Shown piece after piece: positions 11,510-23,679 of a stretch of DNA of 64,000 nt. A program made the translations under genes and the position numbers. Location: the NCBI GenBank assembly GCA_023078555.1, contig CM041204.1:3068430-3132429 (forward strand), given 5' to 3'. The notes below the pieces were generated by a model. That model was not told the DNA's origin and did no database searches. It was given only the letters and a program-made list of their open reading frames with translations. Position 1 is the stretch's first letter. Every line of letters begins with the position of its first letter. Origin of the DNA: Ulva prolifera. Its lineage: Eukaryota > Chlorophyta > Ulvophyceae > Ulvales > Ulvaceae.

Positions 11510-13867
11510 ATGCCTCGTGAGGACTGCCTGGTGCACTTGTCGAGCTCGGCGCCCTTTGAGATCGAACGCGGCGAGTTAGTGTTCTACGATGTAGTTGAAA
11601 CTGATGTCATCTCGCGGAGCAGCGTCTTGTCCTGTGTCGTCGAAGGTGGTGGTGAAGCCGAGCTGCGGGTCTCCGTAACGGCCTCTCAGTTCCGATTATG
11701 GTTGACAGCTGTGGCTGAAAGCGATGCGGAATTTCGTAGAAGGTCGTTCGTATCCATGTGCACTATCATCAAGGTCCCGCCTTCTCCTCTTTCCACGCCA
11801 GCAGATACCTGTTCAAAGCGCTAGCCTGTCGACCTCGTCTGTGCGTTGTTGACGCGTATGCATGTTATTGGCTGCCTCGATCATCACCAGATGATGGTCA
11901 AGGTGGAATGAGCTGTGGTTACAAAGCAGTGTGTTGCAGGTCGCTGACACTGTAGACGATAAGCACATCCATGGCTGGCTCCACATTGCCGCGAAAGGGT
12001 TGCGGAAGAATGCTCTGTCCTCATGTTCAGATGACATCAAACAGGACACGGCAGATGGCCTTTGCCTACTTTCTCACCACCTGCGGTGCCGGCTCCTGGA
12101 GGCAGCTGCTTTCAATTCGGTGCTGCTTGATCGCGTGCTGGACTTGGTTCCGACGGCCGTCCATTCCACGGTGCTCGAGGCGATGACCACGAGGGAGCTA
12201 AGTTTCCAGAATGCCCTCTTTCCAACATCGTGTCCTGCTCTCAAGGCACTGGCGTCCCTGCCATCATCTCCCCCGTCTGTGCTTTCGCTCCACGTCGATA
12301 ACAAGAGAGCGGACAGGAGCTCGGACAAGAGGTGTGGTCGTGTTTGAAGCAAGTTCTAAACCATCATTCAGGTCTCACCAGTCTCACTCTGTCTCCATCG
12401 CCTAGCACCACCATCTCCCAGGATCACCTCCTCCCAGAGATTGCCATGCTCACATCCCTCCGGACCCTTGACCTCGCCGGGTGCATCATTCATGACAGCA
12501 GCTCATCGAGCGTTACCTCAGCGCTGCAAGCGCTGACGCACCTGCGTGACCTGAGGCTGAGCCTTTGGGAACAAGTGGACACAGTGGACACTGAAGCCAC
12601 CCATTCCCAGAAGCGCCCGCGAAATGCCGACACAGATTCGCAGCACTGCTTGGCCAGCATCCTCTCCGCAGCTGCAGCCCTAACCTCCCTCCACATTCAT
12701 GTCTGTCAACGAGCCTCTCCAGGGACCCGAGCACGCTTCACGGTAGCGGCGCCTCTGCACATGCCGCAGCTGGGTCAACTGACAGCCAGCTTCCACAGCA
12801 GAGGCCACGGCTATCAGAGACCCAGCATCGACATTGACCTTGCCGAGCGCTTCTTCACCATGTTCACCGCTGCCCTCACGAGCCTCACGCTCGGCCAGGG
12901 GCTGCCGCAGCGCCCACAGGCCACACGCGCTGCCGACGCAGCTGGCATCGGCCGCCTCCTCCGCAGCTTCGCAGTCTTCACGCAGCTGCGCTGTCTCAGC
13001 GCCATGATCCCAGAGGGTGAAGGCAACCGTGATGAACTGATCACGCATCTGCACGGCCTGATCGCAGCTCTCCACCAGCTCCAGAGCATCTCCGTGTCTG
13101 CAGACTCCACCGTCATGCAGCACGTTGTGGCAATGCTGACCCCCACCACGCTGACCAAGCTGCACTTGGGGGGGCTGGACTCACACAGCGCATCGAACGA
13201 GTTGTTCCACCGTGTGAGGCAGTGTGAGCTGCGAGACCTCAGCCTGAATTTCTTGTCAGTGCCCTCCACGGCGCCTGGCCTCGCCGCCCTGAGCTACCTC
13301 ACGGAGCTGACGGCGCTGCACCTGCATGGCTGGGACTGCCTGCGTCTGCATGGCGACATGCAGGTTCTCGCATCCATGATGTGCCTCCAGGCGCTGAGCC
13401 TCGGAGGGAGTTCCTTTGATAACATCAGTTTCCCATGCTCCGCGTCGCTGCATGCGCTCAGCGCACTCACGGGCCTCACCGTCATCGTCTTTAGACAGAA
13501 CACAGATGAATTTGAATTTGTCGATGGGCTCGCAGCGCAGCCGCTGCCGGCACTGCGCGAGCTGAAGCTCACCCTGTGTCACCCATTTGGCGCGGTCGAC
13601 AAGCTCGCGCGGTATGTGGGTGAGCTGGTTGCGCTGAGTCGGCTGACAGTGGAGCTCCGTCGCTATTCTTCACCCGCATATTTATTTCTCAACTGGCCTG
13701 ATGACGACAGTGACGACAACGCAAAGAAGCTCGCCGTGTGGAGCCTCGGTGTCGCCCGACAGAGCCTCACCAACGCCGCTGCAAGTGCCGGCGTGGAGCT
13801 GGTCATTGAAGAGCATGGGTTTCCGGCGCCTGACCCTTTCAATATCCCTGTGCCGTTCATGTCCTGA
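11510..13867 (+). CDS. Array copy 3: SKP1/BTB-like-LRR gene with one frameshift
   Basis: Exon 1 is 11510-11773 (88 codons, donor AAG|GTCCCG) and exon 2 11940-13867 (acceptor CAG|GTCGCT). The N-terminal domain is complete (VHLSSSAPF, FYDVVETD, SRSSVLSCVVEGGGEA). One base is missing near 12302: the frame runs through LSLHVDN and then leaves the family, while the shifted frame resumes with LGQEVWSCLKQVLNHHSG and stays open to the normal stop. Everything after the lesion is well preserved: LRTLDLAGC, LTSLHIHVCQR, LTSLTLGQ, LRCLSAMIP, LTKLHLGGL, LRDLSLNFL, LTALHLHGW, LRELKLTLCHPF and AGVELVIEEHGF. It is therefore either a very young pseudogene or a sequencing error. An upstream ATG at 11501 is in frame, but the family start is 11510. 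Confidence 0.75.
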
Positions 13868-14590
13868 GAGGTACAGCACATGGTGCGCTTCTCAGTTCTG
13901 CTGTTTTCTGGGGCAACGTGAATAATGTGCTGCTGCGGAGTTGCAGGCGCCTGTGCGTCGCTGCCGTGTGCATAGCATGCCTCAGGCTCCGCCACCACCG
14001 CATGCGATCTACGCAGGCCGATCCCTGAGCGCTAGTACGCCTCCTTCAGGCTCACTGCTGTGCCGTGCACGAGTCTGGCAGCTTATGATACCTGCTGTGA
14101 GTGCCATTCGCGGTGCATGCGGTGCCCATGGCGCTGCTGTGGGACCCGGTGCCGAATGTTTACCGGCGGGGCCTGACAGCCACAATGCCGTGCTCTGTGC
14201 AGGCTGCTGCAGGCTGCTGGCTTGATTATGTGCACAGCGTAGCCGCTCCTCTGGCTCGTGATCACTATGAGCTCACAAAGCAAGTGGCTTCAGGCGCCAG
14301 CTGTCATGGCTGCGGCGGGTGGGCAGGGAGGGCAATTTTTGAGGCAAGCACTGCAGGTGATTCGGGCATTTAATACTATGTCACCATGATCACGTCCACA
14401 TACAACCGGAGCGTAGCAGTGTGCGGCTTCTTGGGCCATGGCAGATACGGCGCTCGCGCTCGAGTCCATGGCTCCTGCGGCAGACACAGGAACGGCCGGG
14501 CAGTAGGGACATTGACCCACGATCCTGACAGTAATGATTTATCAGCGCAGATGAACGCAGCAAGGTCGGGCCCACCATTGTCCGAGTCAT
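13868..14590. other. 3' flank of copy 3, no supported gene
   Basis: No coding signal of its own. Parts (GTGATCACTATGAG...GCTGCGG region, 14150-14330) resemble the flanks after 15700, 21180 and 45940. Shared phrases are TGTGCAGGCTGCTGG and GTGATCACT, so the 3' flank seems to have been copied together with the LRR genes. Confidence 0.5.
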
Positions 14591-15525
14591 TCTGCAGCAC
14601 CCGCAGCCCGTAACTGCCGCCTCCGCAGCTGGCGCTGGCCGCCGCCTCCGCAGCGTAGCGACCTTCACACAGCTGCGCTGCCTCAGCGCCGTCCTCCCGA
14701 AGGATCATTTAGGCTCCATCAGCATCTGCAACACACTGACCTCGGCCGTGCCCGGCCTGATCACAGCTCTCCACCAGCCCGAGAGCATCTCCATCTTCGC
14801 AGACCCCGCCATCATGCAGCACATCATGCCTCTACTCACCGCCACCACACTGACGAAGCCGCACTTGTGTGGGGTCGAAGTTCACAGACGTATTTCTCCC
14901 GTGTGAAGTCCAGTCTGAGCTACAAAACCTCAGCCTAAGTTTCAAACATGCGGCCCCCAGGGGCTTCGGCCTAGGCGCCCTGAGCTCCCTCATGCAGCTG
15001 ACGGGGCTGTACCTCCATGGCTGGGACTGCCCCTGTTAGCGCGCTGATCTGCAGGCACTCGCGGCCATGACGTGCCTGCAGGCGCTGAGCCTCAGGGGCA
15101 AAGATGCATACGATGCCATCCCGGTGACCGCCGGGGGCATCGCATCACTGCATGCGCTGAGCGCGCTCACGTCTCTCACCGTCATAACACCGAGGGTGGA
15201 CGCGGACGAGTTCGTTTGCTCCCTCGCGCTGCAGCCTCTGCCGGGACTGCAGGAGCTGAAGCTCGCTCTGTATAAACCGTTTCGTACGGTCACCGACCTC
15301 TGCCAGTACGTGGCTGCGCTGCCCGCGATCAGGCGGCTCGTGGTGAACCTCCATCGCTACGCAAGAGCTGCAATTCCGACCAACTGGCCCGCCGATGACG
15401 GTGACAGTCAAGACTACCCGGCACACCTCGCAGTTGCGAGTGGCATTGCTGCTAGAGAAGGCCTCGTCAAGGCGACTGCCTGTGCCGCCGTGCATCTGAG
15501 TATGGAAGAGCATGTGTTTTACTGA
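14591..15525 (+). pseudogene. Array copy 4: 5'-truncated, broken LRR gene
   Basis: Homology to the family begins abruptly near 14591 in the middle of exon 2. The SKP1/BTB-like exon, the intron and the first half of the LRRs are missing. In frame one reads GAGRRLRSVATFTQLRCLSAVLP and LITALHQPESISIF, then TGA near 14907. A further TAG follows near 15038, and the frame changes in between. The last 153 codons (15067-15525) are intact: LQALSLRG, LHALSALTSLTVITP, LQELKLALYKPF, and a C-terminus VHLSMEEHVFY in place of AGVELSMEEHGF. It is an unprocessed, decayed duplicate. Confidence 0.85.
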
Positions 15526-18500
15526 CCTGCTGTGCCGTTCACGTCCCGAGCGTTCGCACGCCTGGTGCGTTTCTCGATTCGCCTTGTTTCTGGTGGGGAT
15601 GTGCAGCTGTGTTGCAGCAGCCTGCGCCTCTGCGTCATCTGCACTGAGTGGTGAATGCTCCACTTCATTGTAACAGAACTCCAGTGACCTTGGTTGACAT
15701 TTCTCGTTCGCCTCTATGGGGTTCAGGCGTGAGCTGTACGTGAGCCTGGCAGCCTTCGCCCTGCATGCATGCAGTGGCCACGTCCCTGCCGCAGGGCCCC
15801 GTGCCGGACGTGTACCTTTACGGCTTGAACGCTACAGTGCCGTGATGTGTGCAGGGTGCTGGCGTGTCTCTCTGCAAAGCATAGCAGCTCCTGCCGCTAC
15901 TCAGCGCTGTCGTGATCACTGTGGAGGCTCCGGAAGCGAGTGGCGTCAGATGCCAGCGGTCGCAGCTGCGCAGGGTGGGTGCGGAGGGTGGGTCCCCAGC
16001 TGCGGACAGTGGGCGGGGAGGTGGAGGTCAATGCTGCCGGTACAGGGAGGTTGATGCTGGAGGCAATTCAGGCGAGCCAGCTACAGATTCCACATGCATA
16101 GAGTGGGCTTTCACAAAGCATGTAACGTGATGGTGCAAAGATGATGGGTTTGTACCTGCGCAGCCTGCAGGTGCTGCTGTGGCAGTCATTCTCTGCACAT
16201 GCATCGTGTCGCAGCCGTGCTCTGGCATGCATAGTGGCGACCCGCAGGCGCTTGCATGTGGCTGCATGCCGGCCGCATGGAACCCTTGTTCGCCACCGGC
16301 TGCAGCTTCACTGCTTAGCAGCCCCATGTCAGCAGACGCCTCCCACCATCTTCGTGAGGAGAAACCTCCATGACTGCTGTGTGCCGTGGGTGCACCCCGA
16401 TCGGCTGTGAAGGTGATGCATGCTATGAGGACACGGGCACACGCATGCCTGCGGCTAATCTGCTTGTGTTCAAGCGGTCAGCATTCACAGAAATGGGCAC
16501 TTTCAAATTTCGAAAACACTGCCTATCACTGAAACCGGTAAGCAGAATTCGGTACGGATAATGCAGTGCACATGTTTGGTAACCAAATGTGCATGCTGTG
16601 TGAGCAATTCAGGAGTGAAGCTGGTGATCGCACTGTTCAGCTTTTTTGCTGCGGCGGTTGTGTGGCTGACTCTGCAGCCCCCAGCCCCCACGACAGGAGC
16701 TCACTCTGGCTGCACCTCTAGGTTCACGGCAACAATTCTGGCCTCGATTCTTTGGGGACATGTAGCTGACACACCAAGACATCGAGCATTGAGCTCGCTG
16801 GTAAACGTCTCCGTACCTGCAACGTAGCGTCGCTGGCGTGCATGCCTCGCCGCCCCCGCCATAACGGCCTAAAGTCTATAAATAAAGTTTGCAGATAGCT
16901 GTAACAGTCGGAATTGAGTGCGGTATGCCACAGGTTGAGTGCCTGTATCACTACGACGGTCACTCGGCTGTGCAAGAGCCTCTACTCCACCATTTACAGC
17001 GTGCAAGCATTCTGTAGGCCACCTGATACACCCTCTGTTTCACTATGCCGTTCGTCACGTCTTTCATTTTCTTGATGTGCTCGCCTGCTAGGCATCGTAG
17101 CCCATGCATTGCCACAAAACTGCTCCGTATGCGCTGTGCATGGCTCGGTCAGGCATCTCTCTCATGTTTTGATATGTGTATATTGCATTGTGCATGAAGT
17201 GCCGGTTTGTGCATGTGCTGACCGCAAGTACACACGGGGAGGCCGCATGCAGCACTACGCAGGGCCCATGCCGGCGCCCTGCAGGCCCAAGAGCACAGCT
17301 CACGCAAGCCACCGCTGTCAGTCCTTGCAGAAACATGTTGACAGCGCAACGTGTGAATTCGTCCCTCGCACACAGACATACTGACTCGCTGTTTCTGCGG
17401 CACTGTTTGCCTCTTCAAGTATCCTTGCAACAAGCAAACACGCACTCTTCCGCACAAATGCACCCACACAGCTCCCACTCTCCAGCCCCTCCCCACGCAC
17501 CATCCACAAATCAAAGCCGCCCTAGGCCTGCGAAGCTGGTTCAAGCGAACGTCAACTCCGCCGCACGTCAGGACCAAGCTGTGGCAGACCGGTGTGGCTA
17601 CCAGTGACGCACGGCTACCAGCGACGCACGGCTACCAGTGACGCATGCAGCGGCAATGCCGCTCGTCGGGCAGAGCTGCAGCGGGTGGCTTTCACATAAT
17701 GCGATGCATCTGTGTCACTGCGGCAGCTGCTGCCAGTGGCCGCTGCACATGGGCCTGGCACTGTCACTGCGCCCACGCATGCGCCAGCGATCACTTCAGA
17801 CCCCTGAGGTGGGTGGCTGGGGACAACTGTGGCGCATGCACTTGCCCCTTCGCTGTGGTCATGCACACACATGCTTGCACCGTGGCCCACAGCTGGATCC
17901 GGAAGGCCTCGCCCCCACTCCCACTGCTCACGCCCTGCTGCGCAACAGCCCCTGCCGCCGCAGCGCTGCATGCCCGTTTGAAAATCTTGAAACTGTCTTC
18001 GTATGATTCGATTTACCATGGCAGGCCCTTCGCCACAGCTTTCACGTGGCGGCCAGTGCCTCGCGTGCCGGCTGGATTGTGCAAACACAGAAGCGAGGTT
18101 TTTAATGCCACGAATATGTCACCTTTGTGTTTGAACGCCCTTCAGTATCCTCGCCTTGATGTGGCTGAGGCATCATGAGGTTCATATGGTCTGCATGCAT
18201 GAGGGGCACACGCAGGCCGGCGCCACGTACTGTACGCACGTCGCCAAGGCTGCCAAAGATGATGGAACTTTACGCAGCACATCTGGCCGTATCCAGTCGA
18301 CTGATCATGAGCCCGCGCTCACTATCGTGCCTCCGAACGGTCGCATGTATGCGCATTCTCGGTGCTCACCAGGCCGCATGTAGGCCAGCGCCAGGTACTT
18401 GACCCCAGAGCGCTAGCTTGATGACCAGACGTCGGCGCGGCTCCAGGGCCTACACGGCTCCACAAGCTGGTGATCGACGAGAACACGCATGCATGCGACC

Positions 18501-18648
18501 CGTCGTGGGACGGACTGTAACATTCAAGCGTGAGCTCGGTGGGGGATACGGCCAGCCATGCTGCATACAGGACGGATCTTCATCGACAGCTTTGGAGACG
18601 TACAGTGCACCGTGACGATTGCTGCAGCTGATCGCCAGTCTAGACACA
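15526..18648. other. Intergenic stretch between copies 4 and 5
   Basis: No gene is supported. The first ~500 bp resembles the 3' flank of copy 3. A perfect-to-near-perfect 18-bp triplication lies at 17596-17645. A GCACAT...ATGTGC imperfect inverted repeat lies at 16568-16594. A C/A-rich tract at 17430-17520 resembles the region beside LINE copies A and B, including TATCCTTGCAAC. Upstream of 18649 the promoter of copy 5 must lie, but I recognise no element. Confidence 0.5.
17592..17648 (+). repeat. Three tandem 18-bp units
   Basis: GGCTACCAGTGACGCACG is repeated three times head to tail with one or two substitutions (GTGACG/GCGACG and a final ACGCATG). It is a short minisatellite in non-coding DNA. 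Confidence 0.8.
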
Positions 18649-20977
18649 ATGCTGGCCATGGAGGTCGCAACGCCAGGCTTTGGCCACCCGGTGCACTTAT
18701 CACGCTCAGCACCGTTTGACATGGCTTGCGGCCGAATATTCTTCTATGACGTCATTGACGTCGAGGCAATGTCTCGAAGCAGTGTGTTGTCCTGCGTTAG
18801 CGACGGTGGTGGTGAAGCCAAGCTGCCAGACTCGGTGACAGTCTCTGACTTCCGGAAGTGGTTGTCTGCTGTGGCAGACACAGAAGCGGTGTTCCGGAGC
18901 AGATCATTCGCTTCCATGTGCAGCATCATCAAGGTCGCGCCCCCTTGTCGTTGTCCCCGCTGCATCGCATGACTGCTTCGGCACGTCCGTCGATGATTAG
19001 CGGTCGCCCTTTGTCTATCAGCACTGAACAAAGTTTTAATGGGAATAACCTGTGAAAAATCTGCTGCAGGTCGCAGATGCTTTAGACGACATGCTCATCG
19101 ACAGCTGGGTCCACCCTGCCGCGGAACGGCTGAAGGAGAATGCGCTTTCCTCGTGCAAAGAGGAGATAAAGCGTGAGCTCGTAGATAGCCTGTTTCTGCT
19201 TCCAGATCAATTACGACACCGACTCTTGGTAGCAGCTGCTTTCGATCTGAAGCTAGTCCACAGCTTGCTAGGCTTCTTTCCGATGGGCCTTCATTCCGCG
19301 GTGGTCGGGGCGATGATCCCGCGAGACAAGGAGTTCCGGATGCCGTTCTCCCTGACGTGGTGTCCTGCTCTGAGGGCCCTGGCATCCCTTCCAGCACATC
19401 CCCCATCTGTGCTGGCGCTCTTTGTTGATGACGGCAAAGCCGTCAAAAACTGGAGCATGATGCGTGACACGAAGGTCGAGGACGAGATCTGGGCGTGCTT
19501 GAAGCTAGCTCTGCATCATCACGTGGGTATCACCAGTCTCGGTCTGGCTCCTTCGCCCAGCAGAGCTATCTCACCGGACGGCCTGCTCCAGACCGTCGCC
19601 ACGCTCTCAGCCCTCCGCTCCCTCAACCTCAAGGATTGCACGTTCTCCGAGGACAGCTTATCGGCATTGAGAGGAACCCTCCAAGCTCTGCCACAGCTGC
19701 GTGCCCTGAAGCTGAGACTCTCCGGTAATCACGATCACGACTTCTGGAAGCGCCCTCGAGATGGATGCTGCTTGGCGACCATGCTCTCCGCAGCCACGGC
19801 CCTAACTTCCCTCCACATCTATGTCAGTACACATAGGTCAGATCGTTCATGTCACGACTGCTTCATGGCAGCATCTCCTCTACACCTTCCGCAGCTTGTT
19901 CAACTGACAGCCATCCTTGGCTGGGCCACACCATCCCGTGCGGTCGGTCATGAACATGACTACGTAATTGATGTCGAGCTGGCCGCTCGATTCTTCAGCA
20001 GCCTGAAAGCTTCACTCACCAGCCTCACGCTCGGTGAGGAGACTCTGCAAGACCCATGCTATCTTGGTAGTGGAGCCGCACCCGGCGCCGGCCGCCTCCT
20101 CCGCAGCCTGGCAGCCTTCACCCACCTGCGCTGCCTCAGCGCTATGCTCCCCATGGATTACGGCGGCCGCAGCATCCGCGACGCTCTGACCTCGGCCCTG
20201 CCCGGCCTTGTCGGATCTCTCCACCAGCCCCTCAGCCTCGCCATCTCTGCTGAACCTGCTGTCATGCAGCACCTCATGCCTCTGCCGACCGCCACCACAT
20301 TGACCAAGCTGCACTTGTGGGGTGTGGACTCCCACAGCGCCTCAGCTGAGTTCCTCCAGCGTCTCAGCCAGTGGACTCTGCGAGATCTCAGCCTCAAGTT
20401 CCGGAAAACTCCAGAGTTGGCGTCCGGCTTAGCCGCCTTCAGCTCTCTCACGCAGCTTACGGCGCTGCACCTGTACGGCTGGGACTGCCTCGGGGGCCCT
20501 GCCGATTGGCAGGCACTCGCGTCCATGACGTGCCTGCAGGCGCTGACCCTGGGTGGCTGTGATGAATATGATGCCATTGAGGTGCCGCCGGCGGCCGTTG
20601 CCTCGCTGCTTGCGCTGAGCGCCCTCACAGCGCTGACAGCAATAACACTGGAAGAGAACGTAGCCGAATTGGTGAGCGGCCTTGCAGCGCAGCCACTTCC
20701 GGCACTGCATGAGCTGTCGCTGCGCTTGTATGAACCGTTCGGTACGGTTGATGACGTGGAGCGCTGCGTGGCCATGCTGCCCGCACTCAGACGCGTGACT
20801 TTCGACCTCGTGCGTACTGAGCTCCCAGGTGCAGAAGCATATGACCATGACCCCCGCAGTGACGAGCATCCGAACAACATCGCCTTGGACAAGCTCTATG
20901 ACACTCAAGAGGGTCTCCAAACAGTCGCTGACCGTGTCGGCGTTGAGCTTGCAATGGTGCCGTATGGGTATGACTGA
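18649..20977 (+). CDS. Array copy 5: SKP1/BTB-like-LRR protein, intact
   Basis: Exons are 18649-18933 and 19070-20977; donor AAG|GTCGCG, acceptor CAG|GTCGCA, phase 0. The family start ATG is mutated to ACG at 18670, so translation must begin at an in-frame upstream ATG (18649 or 18658), adding four to seven residues. With 18649 the protein has 730 residues. The N-domain reads HPVHLSRSAPFDMACG, FYDVIDVEAMSRSSVL, LPDSVTVSDFRKWL and then VADALDDMLIDSWV. LRRs include LTSLGLA, LRSLNLKDC, LTSLHIYV, LTSLTLGEE, LRCLSAMLP, LTKLHLWGV, LRDLSLKF, LTALHLYGW, LQALTLGGC and LHELSLRLYEPF. The C-terminus is VGVELAMVPYGYD. Restoring a start after loss of the original one argues that this copy is still used. 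Function is inferred only from architecture. Confidence 0.8.
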
Positions 20978-23588
20978 TACTTTGCAGTTCAGGCCCGGAG
21001 TCTTTTTCAATGCGGTGCGCTTCTCCTGCCCTCTCTATCGTAGCACCCTTGCGTTTTCGCTGTTTGCATTGGATGCCTTAGCTCCGACGAGACTGTAGAT
21101 CATCTTTTCAGACCTCTCCGCCGTTTCGAGCTCGCCTGTGTGTTGGTGCTCTGTGTGCGTTTGGGTGAATTCAGCTTCCTAGCATGCCGTGGAGGCCGTT
21201 CGCCGTGCATAGTAGCTCTCTGATGTCTGCAGGCTGCTGGGTTATACCCATACCCATTGCGGCCACTCATCCTCCTGGGATTCGCCTCCTCATGATTTCT
21301 GGCGAGCCAAAGCAAGCACGCAAGCAGCGCAACTGGCAGGTGGCTGCAGCAACCACCTGTTGCAGCTATGTAAGGCGCAGGGTAGGCGGGCATCACGGGA
21401 TGTCGGTGCTGGCAGCAAACCAGGAACCTCAATGGAGTGCCACCTGTCGCCCCCATGAAGGTCGACTTGGCACCAGTGTGCGGCTTTCTGCGCGATGGCA
21501 GATGCATGCCACTGGTGGCTAGCTCCGGCCTCTGGCCAAGACGACTGACACCGTGGAGGCAGCCCATGGCCACTGATCCTGAGCTCTGCAGACGTGGCCG
21601 ACGACCGCAGCAGAGGGTATGCTCTGCAAGTGATCATAATTCCCTTGCTTTGTTTGTACATCGACAGCGGGCTCCGCTCAGAGCCTGGCGCCATGCTGCC
21701 TTCAGTAGTGTCTACTTGACCTTTGCACTTGTCAGCACCAGCTGCTGTCAGGTGGTAAAGCTGCATCAACTCGCAGGCCAGTCTGTTCTTGTCTGCTTTG
21801 ACTGAGACCTCTGGGACAGTGATTGATGTGTAAAGAATATAAGGTATTGCGCATGTTGGACACACCTCAAGGTGCAATCCGTTTTGCAATGTTTGGCCGG
21901 GAGCATGGATGTACACTATATCAGCACACAGCAGCAAGAACATAAGCATTTGGCAAGCTGGCTCGCCAACGGAGAAGCCTGGCCTTTGCTGCTGATAGAT
22001 GCTTCAGTGGTATGGTGTGTAGTGATCACAGGGTTCATGCTGGTGCAACGCATCTGATCGCATCTGATCTGATCTCGACAAGGCCCTGCGTGCGCACGGT
22101 GTTCATGCATGTCTCTGCTCGGGTTGCAGCTGTGGCAGTCATATGCATCCTCTGCACCTGCAGGAAAATTATTGTCTGGCGTGCACACCGGCCATGGCCG
22201 GGCGGCACATGCATGTCGCTGCTATGTCACCCAGCGGTCACGCCGCTACAGCCACCCGCCGCCGCCCGCCCGCGGCGCAGGCTGCTCTGGAGCCGGCGGA
22301 CATCGGCGACTCAGCGCCGGCCCCGGCGCCCACCAAAGGAAGTTGAGGTGGTTACGATGACACGCCTCAGGGCGGCCCCCGCCTCCGGCACTGCAGCCGG
22401 ACCCGGTGCTCAGGTCCTTGGACTCCGACATCACTGCCACGGCTGGCTGACGCGCCACCCCAGCGCAGGGGCACGGCACTCAACCTGGAGCGTTCAGTGC
22501 GCAGCTCTCTGGGCGGTAGCAAATAAGGAGCAGGGGGCTGTTCCAGCCTCTGGCTGTGGCGGTAAAACGCAGGACAGGCGCCGATTTGCAGCATTGATTC
22601 AAGCTCGTGACACGAAGCTGAGATGTGTGCAGTGAGGCTGATCAGCCTTACTTCATGATGACCACCATAGCAGGGCAACTTCTGATTTGCGGATTATGAG
22701 AACGGTCATTCTGCAGTTTGCAGGGTGTACTATGTGCGTTCAGCGGTGCTGGGTGTGCACGAGCCTGGCGTGGCCGACGTGTTTCTGTACTCATCATGTA
22801 GTTGCGGGAAAGGGGCCACCCAAGGTGGCCGAGATCTGAATGTGGTGAATGTGGCCGACCTGGCTGTCGACTGCAGCAGGCTGACTGCCCTGCAATCGCC
22901 CAGCTTCCCCATGTGTAAACACAAATCATTTGTTGACTCTCTGGCCATGCTGTCATCAGTGTGGAGCTGTTCCTGACTCTGTGCACATATTTCCATGGCA
23001 AGCTGGCTTGCCAGCACGCATGGGTGGCCGTTGCTGCTGTGGTCAATGCTTCGGCTCTGATTAAGTTGCGATCCATGTTGCAGTGATCATAGGCGCAATG
23101 CTGTCACAGCGCATTTAGGGTGATGAACAGGATGCGCGCGTGCATAGCAGTTGGATGCGCAGTACATCTTCTTGCATTGCATCACCGGTGCATGGTACAG
23201 CTGCGAGTACAGCGGGCTGCCTCTTCCAGGGTGGCCCCAGCTGCACTTCCCCGGTCTCACAAATGCAACCTAGATGTTGGGCGGTCTGCGCATGGGTGAT
23301 GCTGACTCGCTGTGCTGCTTTCAGCTTCCGCTTCAGGAGACAGCCGTGCTGTAGTGGTGCACATGCGTGACCTGGCTTCTGCCCATGGGTCAGTGTGCGC
23401 GCCGGTAGTGCTATCTGTGTCCAGTGTCCACGTGTCTACACTGACATTCTACATATGCTGCGCGGCGTGGGGTGGCTGAGAGTCCGAATTGGCGTGTAGA
23501 GATCCCCGTAGCCCAGCGAGGACGAGGGGCCAAGGGCGGCGAGGCTGGATTTCTGCCGGGCACCCCCAAAGGACACGGCAGCAGCTGC

Positions 23589-23615
23589 GTATATATATAT
23601 ATATATATATATACA
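23589..23615. repeat. TA dinucleotide microsatellite
   Basis: An uninterrupted run of about 13 TA units. In the overlapping - strand frame it would encode an Ile-Tyr repeat, which is not credible protein. It sits at the left border of the ~365-bp tandem repeat. Confidence 0.9.
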
Positions 23616-23679
23616 AGCGACGTGCCCCCCTTCGGCGGGCTCTTGCGCTTTGATACTTGAAGCTGAAGCATGAAGCTCG

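Noticed and set aside
16565..16600. GCACAT...ATGTGC inverted repeat
   Set aside because: Arms pair only with a two-base bulge. It is much weaker than the perfect palindromes listed and not worth a separate claim.
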